From assembly GCA_002964805.2 (NCBI GenBank), contig PUDQ02000082.1, positions 1 to 37,969 on the forward strand: 37,969 bases of DNA, in the 5' to 3' direction. This DNA is from Trametes villosa (taxonomy: Eukaryota; Basidiomycota; Agaricomycetes; Polyporales; Polyporaceae). The position numbers were made by a program, and so were the translations under genes. This document shows positions 11,741-22,230 of this stretch, one piece after another. The notes under the pieces are model-generated. The model was not told where the DNA came from. It saw only the letters and a program-made list of their open reading frames with translations, and did no database searches. How positions within the stretch are numbered: the first letter of the stretch is position 1; each line of letters opens with the position of its first letter.

Positions 11741-14700
11741 ATGCCCGCAAAACGAGGAGGGATCTCGCGCTCGGTACACATCTCCGGACCCGCCCTCCAG
11801 GGAGCGGCACAGGCGAACACGCCGCCTGTTCTCCGGAGAATAGTCGAGAAGCGGTACGGGCCGAAGGCGCTCGAGGAGGAGCGGCGCAAGACGGCCGAGA
11901 GGCTCGAGGCTTTGAAACGCAGTTAGTGGTATTGTACGCCCTTTTAACCGGCATACTAATAATGTGTGTCCAGACATGGGTTCCGAAGCACGGCGCGGCT
12001 TGGCAGAACTTCGGGGAGAGGAGCCCCCACAAACCGTCGAACATGAAGTGCAAGAGGTTCTCACTGGCGGCACACCCGAGCCCGATGATGGGGAGTGGGA
12101 GGACGTGCCTGAGGATCAAGATGTTGCCGCCATCAGCCACGCGATCCGGGACATCCTCCGGGAGCGGTAAGGCACACCCACGCCTATATTCAAAGTCATT
12201 ATTGACGATCTACACTGCACAGCACCCCATATCGTCGCACGCGGGACGAGCGCACTTGGGGGAGCCGGATGATGAATCTCGATGCGAACTGGCGGCTTCA
12301 AATCCCTCAACTCGTCCGGGCGTATCTGCAGTGGAAATACGGGGACAAAACTACCACCAACTCGCCCGAGGCGAGCAGCTCCGAAAACCCACAGCAGCCG
12401 CCGCAGCCGCCGCCGCCGCCACCACCACCCCCAGCCGAGGCGAGCAGCTCCGAAAACCCACAGCAGCCGCCGCAGCCGCAGCCGCCACCCCCGCCACCCA
12501 CAACCGAGGCGAGCAGCGCCGAGACCTCACAGCCGCCGCCGCCGCCACCGCCACCACCACCGGGGGCGGGCCGCGCTAAAGAGGCACCCGCAGCCGAGTC
12601 TTTTGATTTCGACATCGACGTTGTGGACATCTACACCAAGAAACGCACGGCGTACATCAAACGCAGCACGGATCAAACGGTCAGCCAGGCTCTGGTTCTC
12701 CACGGGTACCTAGGCTCCTCGCCGATCAATCCCTCGCTCGCGATCTCGCTGAACACGCTGGAGCTCTTTCGCTGCATTCGCCTGTTCAAGGCCTCGTTCA
12801 GTACGGAGGCCTTTACCAAGCTTCTCTGTTACATGTATCTTGTATGTCGGCCCGTGGTCGTGGGGACGCCGGGCACCTGCGCTAACAGAGCCGATGATCT
12901 AGATTCCTTACCGCCGGTACCTCCGCACGCTTATCGCCGACGCCTTCGATATCTACTTGACGATCTTGCGTGACGTCAATCGCACGGTGATGGCAGAGCT
13001 CGGCCGTGATTCGCCGGATTGGAGGGCCGTGAATGCATGTCCGCCCTGCGCGTACAAGGTGAGCTGGGCCGCGATGACACTCGCGACGCGTATTAACAAA
13101 TCCTTCAGCTCACAGACGAAGAACCCGCAGTTTTCGATCGTATCCTTTGCATGGACGGCAACAACAGCCTCAAGCGACTCGCGCGGCAGAACGCCGGCGA
13201 CCGGCGTACCTTCGACAGCGATTACTACCTGCCCCGCAGCTACGTTGCGCGGTTCGCCAATGAAGTCAAGGCACGCCAGGCGCAGAGCAAGCCCGATCTC
13301 CCAGACGGCTCGGATGGGCGCGACGAGGCCTCCGATGCCGAGGAGCCACCGCAGCCCGGCGGTGACACGGCGGAAGGTGATCCGACTGATGGGGCCAACG
13401 AGAACGCTACCGCGTGCGCCTCCCACTGGAAGGCTGCGTCTGCCGATTCCAACAAACGGATGTGGGGTATCTTCGATGAGACGGGAATCTTTGCCTGCTG
13501 CTGTCGGCACGGCCTCATCCTGTGGCTGGTGGATATGGTGCGCAGTGGAGAATTGTAAGTACTTCGCGTCCCCTGGTTGCGCCTTACTGATGACGTTTGA
13601 TAGGGCGAAGTACCCCCTCGCGATCGTAGCCAAGATCTTGGACACGATTGGTGGCAAGAACATGCTCGGCTACGATATCGGCTGCACCTTCCACACAACC
13701 GTGCAGCACAGCAGCCTCGCGGCGCCGTTTGCAGCCTCTGGATCGCGCTTCGGCGTGAACGCTTTTCATGGCTACTCACACGCGTACACTTGTCAGGTCA
13801 AATTCCATCCCAACTCCATCCCGGGAGTGGGTACAGAGGATATGGAGACCCTCGAACGGGTGTTCGGCGACTCCAACGAGCTCGCGCCGGTCACGCGCTA
13901 CGCGTCCCCGTATCGCCGGCACGTTTTGATCGACCTCTTCTTCCATCAACGCGATGCCGAGAAGTACGGTAACCTCGGCCTTATGCTCTACAACAACTAC
14001 GTGCAGGCGCTCAAGATCATCGAGACGAAGACCCCCAACGTCGAGGCCTCCTTGAAGACGCTCCGTATCGAATACTCCGACCTTCAAAAGTACGCGTCGG
14101 AGGAGCGCAAGTACTTTGCGAACCTGCAAGACGAGGATCCCAAGAACATCCACCTCGTGGCGTACGTCGAGGCCCTTCAAGAGCTGAGAAAGACTTCGTG
14201 AGTGCCTGACGATCTGATGGATTCATTGATCTGATTTGCTATTCTTGGTAGCGATGAGCTCCAGGACGTCTCTCGGAGATTCTACGATCGCGCAGCCACC
14301 GGAGGCCCGGCTCTCACTTTCATGGAGCCGGTGCGGGGGGCCACCGACTATGCCGCCGATCTTTCCGCCACTCGCAAGCTAGAAACACGTCGCCGGACCC
14401 TACGCGAACGCGTCGATCGACTCACCGCCGAGGTCAATGCCATGGAAGTCGGCCTCGATATAGGCCCACGCTGGCAACCAGGCGACAGCCAGTATTGCGA
14501 GGTCGTGAAGTACATTGCCGAGCGGAGGTACCACCGCACACTCGGACGACTCCAGCGCCTCGTGATACTACGGCTATTCGAGCTCCAGAAACTCAATCTC
14601 TCGTGGACCGGTAAGCGCTCCGATCCCCGATCACCCCTTCCCCGCAATTGAGATTTCATTGACGGTGACGTCGATCCTCAGGGTACAAGGCTCGCACCTA

Positions 14701-15346
14701 CATCGCGAAGAGCTTGCAAACCCGCTGCAAGGCTATTCGGAACGCCGTCAACGCGTACAACGAAGCGGCGCGCGCTCTCGAACCTCCTCGCGAGACGTTG
14801 GACTGGTCGAAAGCGTCCCACTACGCGTTTCTGGAAGAGTTCGCGCTCTTGCGCGACACGAAGAACGACCTTCGCGACAAGCCTTGGGCGGAGCCGCTCA
14901 TGCGTACGACCATGCGTGACGCGCAGCGCATCGAGCGAGCGCGGGAAGAGCTCACGAACGTCAACCGCGAGATTCGGAGGCTCCACACGGCGATTCGCGA
15001 CGAGGAGTTGCTGTTCACCGCGGTGCTCGAGGATCTCGAGAAGCGCAAGGATCCGCTTCATGGCGCGATGCAGGACTATGTCCGCCATCGGCGAGGCGCG
15101 AGCGCGCGGAACATGGCGTACATTCAGCGCTTGTACGGCCTCAAGGGCTTCACGGGCACGCCTACTCCAGGTAACCGGGAAGGCGCCCCCCTCCCCGCTC
15201 TCGTCCGCCCGTCTCAACTCAAGAATCTGATCGTGGCGGAGGACGTCCGAGACGACGAACAGACGGCCCTCGACCCGATCGAGGATGACGATGCAGGAGG
15301 GGAGGTTTACGCGATTATGGAGTATCTTGCAGACATCACGAGGTAG
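11741..15346 (+). CDS. KDZ transposase, CxC1 type
   Basis: Eight exons: 11741-11921, 11974-12166, 12223-12841, 12903-13058, 13109-13554, 13604-14197, 14252-14610 and 14682-15346. All introns are GT-AG and phases match throughout, giving about 1070 residues. The start MPAKRGG follows a TATA-like site. In order: a short basic N-terminus with TPPVLRR; an acidic exon 2; Pro/Gln-rich tracts coded by 12385-12570; the CxC1 region with WRAVNACPPCAY; DGNNSLKR; FDETGIFACCCRHG; GYDIGC; EDMETLERVFGDSN; then a long charged helical C-terminus and an acidic tail. The conserved Asp and Glu residues fit the predicted RNase H-like core. No disabling change was seen, so it may be functional and would act on the flanking 650-bp repeats. 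Two nearby GT...AG pairs in the last exon could make an alternative small intron. Confidence 0.93.
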
Positions 15347-15908
15347 AGTAGTCATATCATGTAGCACGACAGTGTCAATGTCACCAGAATCATGCACTTA
15401 CACCTTGCTTCTGAGAATGACATGATACATTCATACAGTTCACTCTCGCACAGCTGGGAAATGGCACGACGTTTAGGTAAATTCGTAGTAAAGGAATTAG
15501 AAGCGTCGTAGGTGTGATGGAAGAAGTGGGCATGTGCTCGCCTCGTTCGCGCGGGCATGGTTGTAGGACACTTCCTGTTCACACCATATCGCAGTCATCT
15601 GATACTCAGAGGTGATGTAAATACAAAGAACTGTCATAAAATGGACAACGCGTGTGATGGAAATATATTCTAGACGTCGCATCTGTGAAAGCGGGGTGTA
15701 GAGTGAGGGAAACGCATGTTCGGGGGCGTGTGGGCAGCCTGATGGTGGAATGTGCATGTGCGGCGCGAGTGCGTTCGTGCGCGCCTACCTCGACATGCAA
15801 CTCAAACTCAACCCCCACGATCCTCCTCCCAGTTTGCCTTCCTCGCGTTCCTCTCCTTCCTCTCTGATCTCGTCATCCGCCTCGTCTCCTTCAAGCCCCT
15901 CGCTCTCG
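15347..15908. other. Intergenic region inside the KDZ transposon
   Basis: No ORF with recognisable content. The last ~130 bp before the next ATG is strongly C/T-rich on the plus strand, typical of fungal promoters just upstream of a start codon. Confidence 0.5.
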
Positions 15909-17189
15909 ATGGCTGCGAAGAGGCCAGCGTACGACGGGCCGTTCTATGTTTGCCTCGGAGGCAAGAAGGCTGGGATCTACAGGCAACACCGGTAAGTTGA
16001 AGTTCATCCACCTACTCGGACTGACGCAATACATATTGATCAATGCCCCCGTACTGTAAGGCCTCCCCAGACTGCTCTAGGCAACTACCAGCCGTTGCTC
16101 CCGGTTGTGGTGGTGTGCGCCTTGGAGCAGGATGCCGTCGCTATCGATGAGCTCAACTACCACGTCTTCAAGCACTGCGACCCGGACGACAATCATCGCA
16201 TGATCTACACGCTCCGCCATTCCATCGCCGTCGAGATCTCCCTGAAGTCAACCGGCCCCATCTACTGCATTCGCGCGGGCACGGAGACGGGTATCTTCAT
16301 CGGTTTCCCCTGGTACGTCCTTCGCACAGTACGTCTGTGTTGTCGGTGCACTGATCACATCTGATAGGGACAAGCTCAACCATCTCGTCGCCGAGTTCAA
16401 GCCCAAGGGCCAGGCAGTGTGGAGCGGCGCAAGGACCATCTCCGACGCCATCACCTTCATGCTCAGCAAGCCGGGCTACAACCTGCCCCTCGTCCCGCCC
16501 GGCCAAGAACTCCCGCCCCCTCCTGAACCCGAGCACACCGACGCCGACAACGACAACGACGACAACGACGACGTCTCGTATGCGCGCGACGAGGACTACG
16601 ACGACGATAACAACAGGCCCTCCAACCGTACCAAGGCCGCGCGCGTCCCCACGACGCCGATGAAGATGTCGCGCTCCTCCCAGAAGGCCCCCGCGTCCCC
16701 GTCCGTGGCTACATCCTCCCCGCGCGTCAAGTCTACGCCGTCGCGCAGCAGCCATACCCACCACCACCACCACCACCACCGCTCCCAGGAGGGTGAATCC
16801 TCGAAGGTTCGCGACGAGGACGTCGAGGACGAGTTGACGACTTGTAAGTGTATTCGAACCATTGCTTCTCTTCTATCCTAACATTATCATTAGCACTCCG
16901 GGACAACCTCCTGCTCGCGGGTCCTGGGGAGGTGCTTCGCACCATTGTGCGCCCACCGTCGACCATGGACGCCGCGGGCCGGCGCATGAGCGCGATCACC
17001 TTCGGTCCGACTGCGGATCGCGTGCTGCGGAAGTCGAGCGTCACGGCGGATGAGCTGCTCATGATCTTCCGCGTGCGCGTTCATTCTGACAACGTCGAGA
17101 CCTTCACGCACCACTTGAGTTTGAACCTTAACTGGAACACGAAGGTCTGCAAGGACCTGTGGGATGTGATGGACTTCCCCGTCATGTAG
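15909..17189 (+). CDS. Cargo protein with two RNase H1 N-terminal/viroplasmin-like modules
   Basis: Four exons: 15909-15991, 16061-16312, 16368-16843 and 16894-17189, in phase, about 368 residues. The ATG was chosen because it follows a C/T-rich tract and begins a frame that splices cleanly. Residues about 10-24 read FYVCLGGKKAGIY and a later stretch reads YCIRAGTETGIFIGF, followed by a Trp, basic residues and SDAITFM. Both resemble the small domain at the N-terminus of RNase H1 (also called caulimovirus viroplasmin-like), which binds RNA/DNA hybrids. No RNase H catalytic domain follows. Then come a Pro-rich segment, an acidic Asp/Asn tract, a Ser/Pro-rich basic linker with eight consecutive histidines, and a C-terminal ~100-residue region I do not recognise. 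It is co-oriented with the transposase and inside its inverted repeats. Function unknown; nucleic-acid binding is inference. Confidence 0.75.
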
Positions 17190-17529
17190 ATGCTCTCGTT
17201 GCTGTGTACCCGCCCCGCCCCGCTCATGTTATGATCTTGCCGCCCCATATCTCGCTCTCGCCTATCTAGCACGTGACTCGCTCCCTCGATCTGTTTGTTC
17301 TGTGCACAACAAATAAACAAATTCTAGGTATATTTCTCAGGGTGCCACGTAGACTTGCGGTAGTACTACCAACAATACCGCCTCCTCGCACCCTTCGCGC
17401 GCCCTCCCCCACCCGAGTCCAGCCCCTTCCCCTCCCCTCTCTATACTATTCCTACACGATGGTGAAAAAATCAGATGTTGTACTGCAACGCCTGAGTAGG
17501 ACGCGCGCAAGACCTCGTCCACAAAGCGC

Positions 17530-19449
17530 ATGCGCATGCCTTGGACAGCGTGCGAGGACAAAGAACGGCGCGCGCGACGTCAGAAGCGCACGTCCGCGGA
17601 GAAGCGGGCGCTTCGCGAGAAGCGTCGCGAGAAGAAGGCGAAGCTCGAGGACAGGCTGCACGAGGCGCGCGAGGCCATGTGGCAGCTGGCTGCGAACCTT
17701 AGGGAGGAGTTCGGCTCGCACTCCACCGAGTACTTCTACCGCCTCATCATGCATACGGCCCACAAATCCCACGCCCAACCCCGCAAGATATTGCTCTGGA
17801 ATGGGTTCGTCAGCAAGGAGGTGAAGAAGTACAATGCGGGTGAGTAACAGCTCCATACATATGTAAGAGAGCTCGCTAACCTGCTCACAGAGCGCGACCG
17901 CGGCGATCGTGGTCGCGTGTCGTCCGAGGTCATCAAGGACCTCTCGAAACGTTGGAAGGAGATGTCCAAGGAGGAGCAGGAGGAAGCGGGGGCGACGGCG
18001 GTGCAGGAGCTGGACGAGCGGCGCAAGAACCGCGACCACGGTATCCACAACGTCCCCCTCCACTCTTACAACGACGTCCAAGCCACCGTCGCCAGTCTTC
18101 GTCGCGAGGTGAGGAAGCCCCGCTATCTCACACTGATCATATTGACGATGGTGAGGCAGATCGTCAACCTCAGCGGCCGCACCGGCACCGAATTCCTCCT
18201 CATTGGCGTCCGATCAAACACCACCCAGATGAACCCGCCCTTCGCTTTCTACACCTCCGAACGCATCAAGCAGTTCCTCGAGCTCATCAACGAGATCCCC
18301 CTGGGTGATCTCACGCTCAGGCTGGAGGGGTATACCGTCGCGGGCGTTGATAGTGCGTCCATTCTCTCCTCTATCCCGCGCTCATGCTGATCTCCTTCCT
18401 CTAGGCTTGAAGAACACTTCGGACAACCTTATCTCGCTGAAGCGCAAGGTGGCGGCCCTCGTGATGGAGAAGCTCCGTGAGTACTAGCCCCGTATGTATG
18501 ATATTCTTCCTAACATCGCGTGCAGAGGGCGCGTGCACCCGCGCCAACATTCCCAAGATGTTCTACCTCAACTTCCATGAGCACATCACGGTGCGGTTCG
18601 GCGTCGTGCTCGAGCGGTGGCCCCTCGAGAAGTTCGTCCCCCCGGGCAGGCTCTCCTCCCGTAATGAGCTCGACATCGTCCTCCGCGCCTTCGAGACCGG
18701 TACCACCTACTTCCGTCAGCTTACGAATGACGAATGGGAGGACTGGCTGGAGAACCACCGGGCCGGCGGCAACGAGGGCGATGAACACCCCGGGGTGACC
18801 ATCAAGGTCGTCGCCGACACGTCGTCAACCACCACCACCAGCACCACCTCCGCCGAGTCCTCAACCACCCCCCAGGAAGCCTCTAACGGCCCGCCCACCT
18901 CTACGCCCGCCACGCCCGATACCCCCGCGCTCGCGTCTCCGTCTGCGCCGGCGCCGGCCCGCGCCCTCATCCACGCCCGCGCCCTCATCCGCGGCCGCGC
19001 CCTCTCCCTCATCGGCAGCCCCAGCGGATGGCGAGCAGACCCCCAACGAGCCGCGGGGCCGCAAGTGCGCGGCCGACGCCCCCCTCACTATCAACTTCCT
19101 CCACGCCGTCACCGCGCCCAACGGTGACGGCATCATCGTCCCCAAGCGCGCCCGCAAGGAACGGTCCGACAAGGGCAAGCCCCGGGGGAAGCGGACCACC
19201 GCCAACAAGACCAAGAAGACCGCCCAGCCGCCCGCGACAGCGACCAACGCCAACGCCACGCAGAGCGCGACGACCGCCGCCGTCAACGCCGCGCCCGGCA
19301 CGACGACCGCCAACACCGCGCAGAGCGCGACGACCGCCAACGCCACGCAGAGCGCGACGACCGCCGCCGCCGTCAACGCCGCGCCCGGCGCGACGACCGT
19401 CAACGCCGCGCAGAGCGCGACGACCGCCGCCGTCGCCAACGCCACGTAG
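17530..19449 (+). CDS. Divergent HMG-like protein of the KDZ transposon, 3' part frameshifted
   Basis: Exons 17530-17839, 17891-18108, 18160-18352, 18405-18476 and from 18526, all GT-AG and in phase. The 51-nt intron 18109-18159 is also readable in frame. The N-terminus is Lys/Arg/Glu-rich coiled-coil-like; a segment with WNGFVSKEVKKYN, then LSKRWKEMSKEEQEEA, looks like a divergent HMG box; then comes a region starting GTEFLLIGV and another around FHEHITVRFG. HMG-type proteins are known passengers of basidiomycete KDZ elements. As read, the last exon stops at 19127. The better coding frame shifts by one base near 18950-18962 and continues through a basic segment and TQSATT/NAAPG repeats to TAG at 19449. 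The start is unresolved: ATG 17459 follows a C/T-rich tract but needs a 38-nt intron to reach this frame. Confidence 0.7.
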
Positions 19450-19993
19450 AGCGCGACGGCCACCACCACCGCGTAGGGCACGACGACCGCCGCCGTCAAC
19501 GCCGCGTAGGCCGTGCACGCGACTTGCGTCGTCGTGCACGATGCTTCGGTGAGTGTTGACGGCCCTGCGATGCTACGCGCGGTGCTGTAGCGCACCGGCA
19601 GTGCTCGCGGCGCGCGGTGCAGCACGGTCTTCGTGCTCGCGGTGGTCGATCCCGGGCTCCTTACTTACCTCCCATACATCATGTCTTATACCCTCTCGTA
19701 TGCTCGTACTTCTCGCTCTCCTCGTTTTCCCCTTAGCTACTAACTGTACTCTGTTCTCGCCGCTATGTTTTAAGTTGTTGATTGAAATATACTATCCGGT
19801 TGCTGATGAAGTCCAGTTACTAATGAAGTCCCGCTAAGAAGTTCAGTAAGTAAGAGGTGGACTACATGGCATGTAAGTATCAATGCCACGGCTGTACTCT
19901 GGGGCTTACGCGTCGAGGGCGCGGTCCTTGTCGCGCGGCCTTGCCCTTAGGCGGCGCGCGGGCGGCGGGGGTACGGCGGGGCGCTCGCCTCTA
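19450..19993. other. Decayed 3' tail and spacer before the right inverted repeat
   Basis: The first ~60 bp continue the Thr/Ala repeat frame past the TAG at 19447-19449, with further TAG codons, so this is probably former coding sequence. The rest is AT-richer with no gene; a short repeat around TGATGAAGTCC occurs near 19805 and 19825. Confidence 0.5.
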
Positions 19994-20643
19994 GCGGGCG
20001 GAGGGCGGGCGGGACGTTGCCGAGAACTCCGATGGATCGGGGATCGCGCGCGGCGCGCGATGGCGTCATCTTCCGCCGGAGATGTTATCAGTGTCAGTAT
20101 CTCTCGTTATCGCCCCGCTGATCTGTGTTATCAGTCGGGTAGATCTCGATAGCGCTCCTCTGCCGTCTAAGTACGTGGGCGGGGACATTGGGCTGATCTA
20201 ACTACACCATTGAATAGTACTAGCTAAGCGGAGCATTATACAAAAAGAAGCGAAGGAAACGGCGGGGAAATGGGCCGGGGACGGGGGGGGGTCGAGCTCA
20301 TCGTGCCCGACGGCGGGGACGGGCATCTGGTGGTGATGGGCGCGCGGGCGGGCGGGGCGGGGGCGGGGGAGCGCCGGGGGCCACGTTGCCGGAGAGGCGT
20401 TCCGAGGTAGCCGGGGCTGTGGCTGATATCAACGCCCGGACATTGCCGGGGAGGAGGGGGAAGGCGCCGGGACTTAGTACTGGGGACGGGCGGGAGGGGG
20501 CACCTTCTGTTTAAGGGAGGAGGTAGAGATATTGGTAGAATTACTCGTAGTGGCGGGGATGTCGTATTTCAAGTCAGTTTGACTTGGGGAGCCCCAAGGG
20601 GTATCACTAGTTAGGTAATCTGTGTTGATGTGATGATCAGGTG
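19994..20643 (-). repeat. Right terminal inverted repeat of the KDZ transposon (650 bp)
   Basis: Reverse complement of 10447-11096 and of the same length, ending ...GATCAGGTG. Differences between arms are a handful of substitutions. It is followed immediately by the second GAGGGGCT. Confidence 0.92.
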
Positions 20644-20651
20644 GAGGGGCT
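20644..20651 (+). repeat. 8-bp target site duplication, right (GAGGGGCT)
   Basis: Exact copy of 10439-10446. Removing 10447-20651 restores a plausible uninterrupted repeat-background sequence. Confidence 0.93.
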
Positions 20652-21756
20652 TCTCCTGGGCGGGTGAGCGGCCCAGCAGGACGCTGCGCGGCCGCGCAGG
20701 ATGTGGACATCGCGCGGGTGTTGCGATGTGGTTGAAGGTGAGTTTGCGATGCATGGGAAAGATTAACCTGGGCAAGAAGTATACTGTGATGATGCTTCAA
20801 TTGCGATCGGTTCGCTCCGAAGATGTGTTCAATGAGGGGCGCAATTAGGGCTGTGCGACCGTGTGTAGCGATAAAACACCAAAGACTTGGCAGCACTGTG
20901 GCTTTTCGAGCGGTGGAGTCTTGTGCTTTCAGGCCGTGCGCAACCCGACCCACAATGCGGCTCAGCAGGCGTCGGCGGTACCGCAAGCCAACATGGCTTA
21001 GCAGGTTACTCCTGGCTTGCATGTCCTGCGATTAGCAGCGCAACAGGGGACTGCCCATCCCCTGGCAAACTACCCCGCAGTGTGTTGTCGTGTGGGTGAT
21101 TGCGCTCAAAAGCTGATTGTGGAGGCCTCAACCGATTTTGGCCAGGCGGGTGAGTAGTGTGGCAGTGCGCTGCACGACCGCTGACTGCATAGCTGCAGCC
21201 GTGCATGCACTTCTTCAAATAAAGGGGTGGCCCTTGCATTAGCTGTCCTGGGGCATGGTCGTTCGAGAGGACAAGTTTCTGGGCGAGCTCGAGGGTAAGC
21301 TGCAAGTAGTATACTGTGGACTGTTGGGTGTGATCGGTGTACTGTGCAAGCTTGTGTGATAATGGCTGCGTGGGCACATGCAGGAAAGTCTTTGTGATTG
21401 GATGCAATGAAAGGATGGAAACTGACGTGACAAATTCATGATTGCTAGTGAACAGCGCAGAAGTGCGCTGGACAAAATCATGTGGCCGCCCAATAGCAAG
21501 GCCGCTCTTGATTTAGTTAGGGGTCTATTACGGGTGTCGGTGACACAAAAGCTTTGTTAGGCCGTGCGGAGCGCGATTGACAGTGTTGTGGGGCCCTGTG
21601 CGAGCACAAATGCCTTTTGCACGCATGCAACCGCTCAAAGGGGGTAGGTCATCATTGTGAGCGGTGAGGTTTGGGTGCTTGATACTCCTGCAATGTGCGC
21701 TCCATGGGCAAAGTCCGTCTCATGAGAGTGGTGGGCCAGCAGTAGGCAGCACAAAT
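20652..21756. repeat. Degenerate repeat background between the two insertions
   Basis: Resembles the left flank of the KDZ element: a block around 20700-20880 (GCGCGGGTGTTGCGATGT, then TGTGTTCAATG and a TGTGTAGCGATA motif) is a diverged copy of about 9885-10045. ORFs are short and unconvincing. The Gypsy element inserted at 21757-21761. Confidence 0.65.
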
Positions 21757-21761
21757 ATGGG
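21757..21761 (+). repeat. 5-bp target site duplication, left (ATGGG)
   Basis: ATGGG directly abuts the LTR at 21762 and recurs at 28392-28396 directly after the other LTR. Five base pairs is usual for Ty3/Gypsy integrases. Confidence 0.92.
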
Positions 21762-22218
21762 TGTCGCGGAGCTAGGCCCGGCACGACGAGGTACTGCACA
21801 CAACTAAGAAAACTAAAACGATCTAACTCCCGGGGTGGTGGACGAAGGTCTCACAACACCTGAGCGTAGGTTCTCACGGCGAATCTAGCCCAAAGACCAA
21901 GTTAACATTCAGAACATAAGAGCGAATACAAACCAAGGCTTACCTAGCCCAAAGACCAAGAGGTCAAGATGAGGGCTAGGGTCGCTACAGGGGGTCCTTA
22001 TATACTAAGCAAGGGGAGCCAAACGTGTACAAACGTAGGGGTGGTCTGTGCGCACAATGCACTCAACCTGCAGGTAGGGGTCAGGTGATGAGTCACGTGA
22101 TCTATCTACTCTAACTCTAAGTCCCGTGCGTGCTAAGTACCGTAGAATGGCCGTAGAAAAGCAGGAAAAATGCGGAAAAATATGGAAAAATACAGGGCGT
22201 CTAGTCGTCTCCACGACA
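21762..22218 (-). repeat. 3' LTR of the Gypsy element (457 bp)
   Basis: Bounded by TGTCG...CGACA. Identical to 27935-28391 except for one C/A difference near 21932. Reading on the minus strand it has three ATTTTTCC-type repeats near its start and a TATATAAGG box (plus-strand 21996-22004). Confidence 0.95.
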
Positions 22219-22221
22219 TTA

Positions 22222-22230
22222 CCCCCCCTC
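22222..22230 (-). other. Polypurine tract of the Gypsy element
   Basis: On the minus strand GAGGGGGGG lies just inside the 3' LTR, separated from it by TAA, the expected place and composition for plus-strand DNA priming. Confidence 0.8.

Larger units (their letters stand above)
10447..20643 (+). mobile_element. Complete KDZ DNA transposon, 10,197 bp, with three genes
   Basis: It is bounded by 650-bp terminal inverted repeats and an 8-bp direct duplication. Inside, all on the plus strand, are a CxC1-type KDZ transposase (11741-15346), a protein with two viroplasmin-like modules (15909-17189) and an HMG-like protein (17530 to about 19449). Fungal KDZ elements are known to carry extra genes, including a divergent HMG domain and often a TET/JBP dioxygenase. 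No TET/JBP gene is visible here. Intact transposase and near-identical ends suggest fairly recent activity; the HMG-like gene is damaged at its 3' end. The element sits inside the degenerate repeat background, which continues on both sides. Confidence 0.93.

Noticed and set aside
18861..19625. 254-codon minus-strand ORF, Ala/Val-rich, and its 176-codon neighbour
   Set aside because: Antisense shadows of the GCC/ACG-rich tail of the HMG-like gene.
10447..20643. TET/JBP dioxygenase expected as KDZ passenger
   Set aside because: No HxD...H dioxygenase-like sequence was seen in any spliced frame inside the element.
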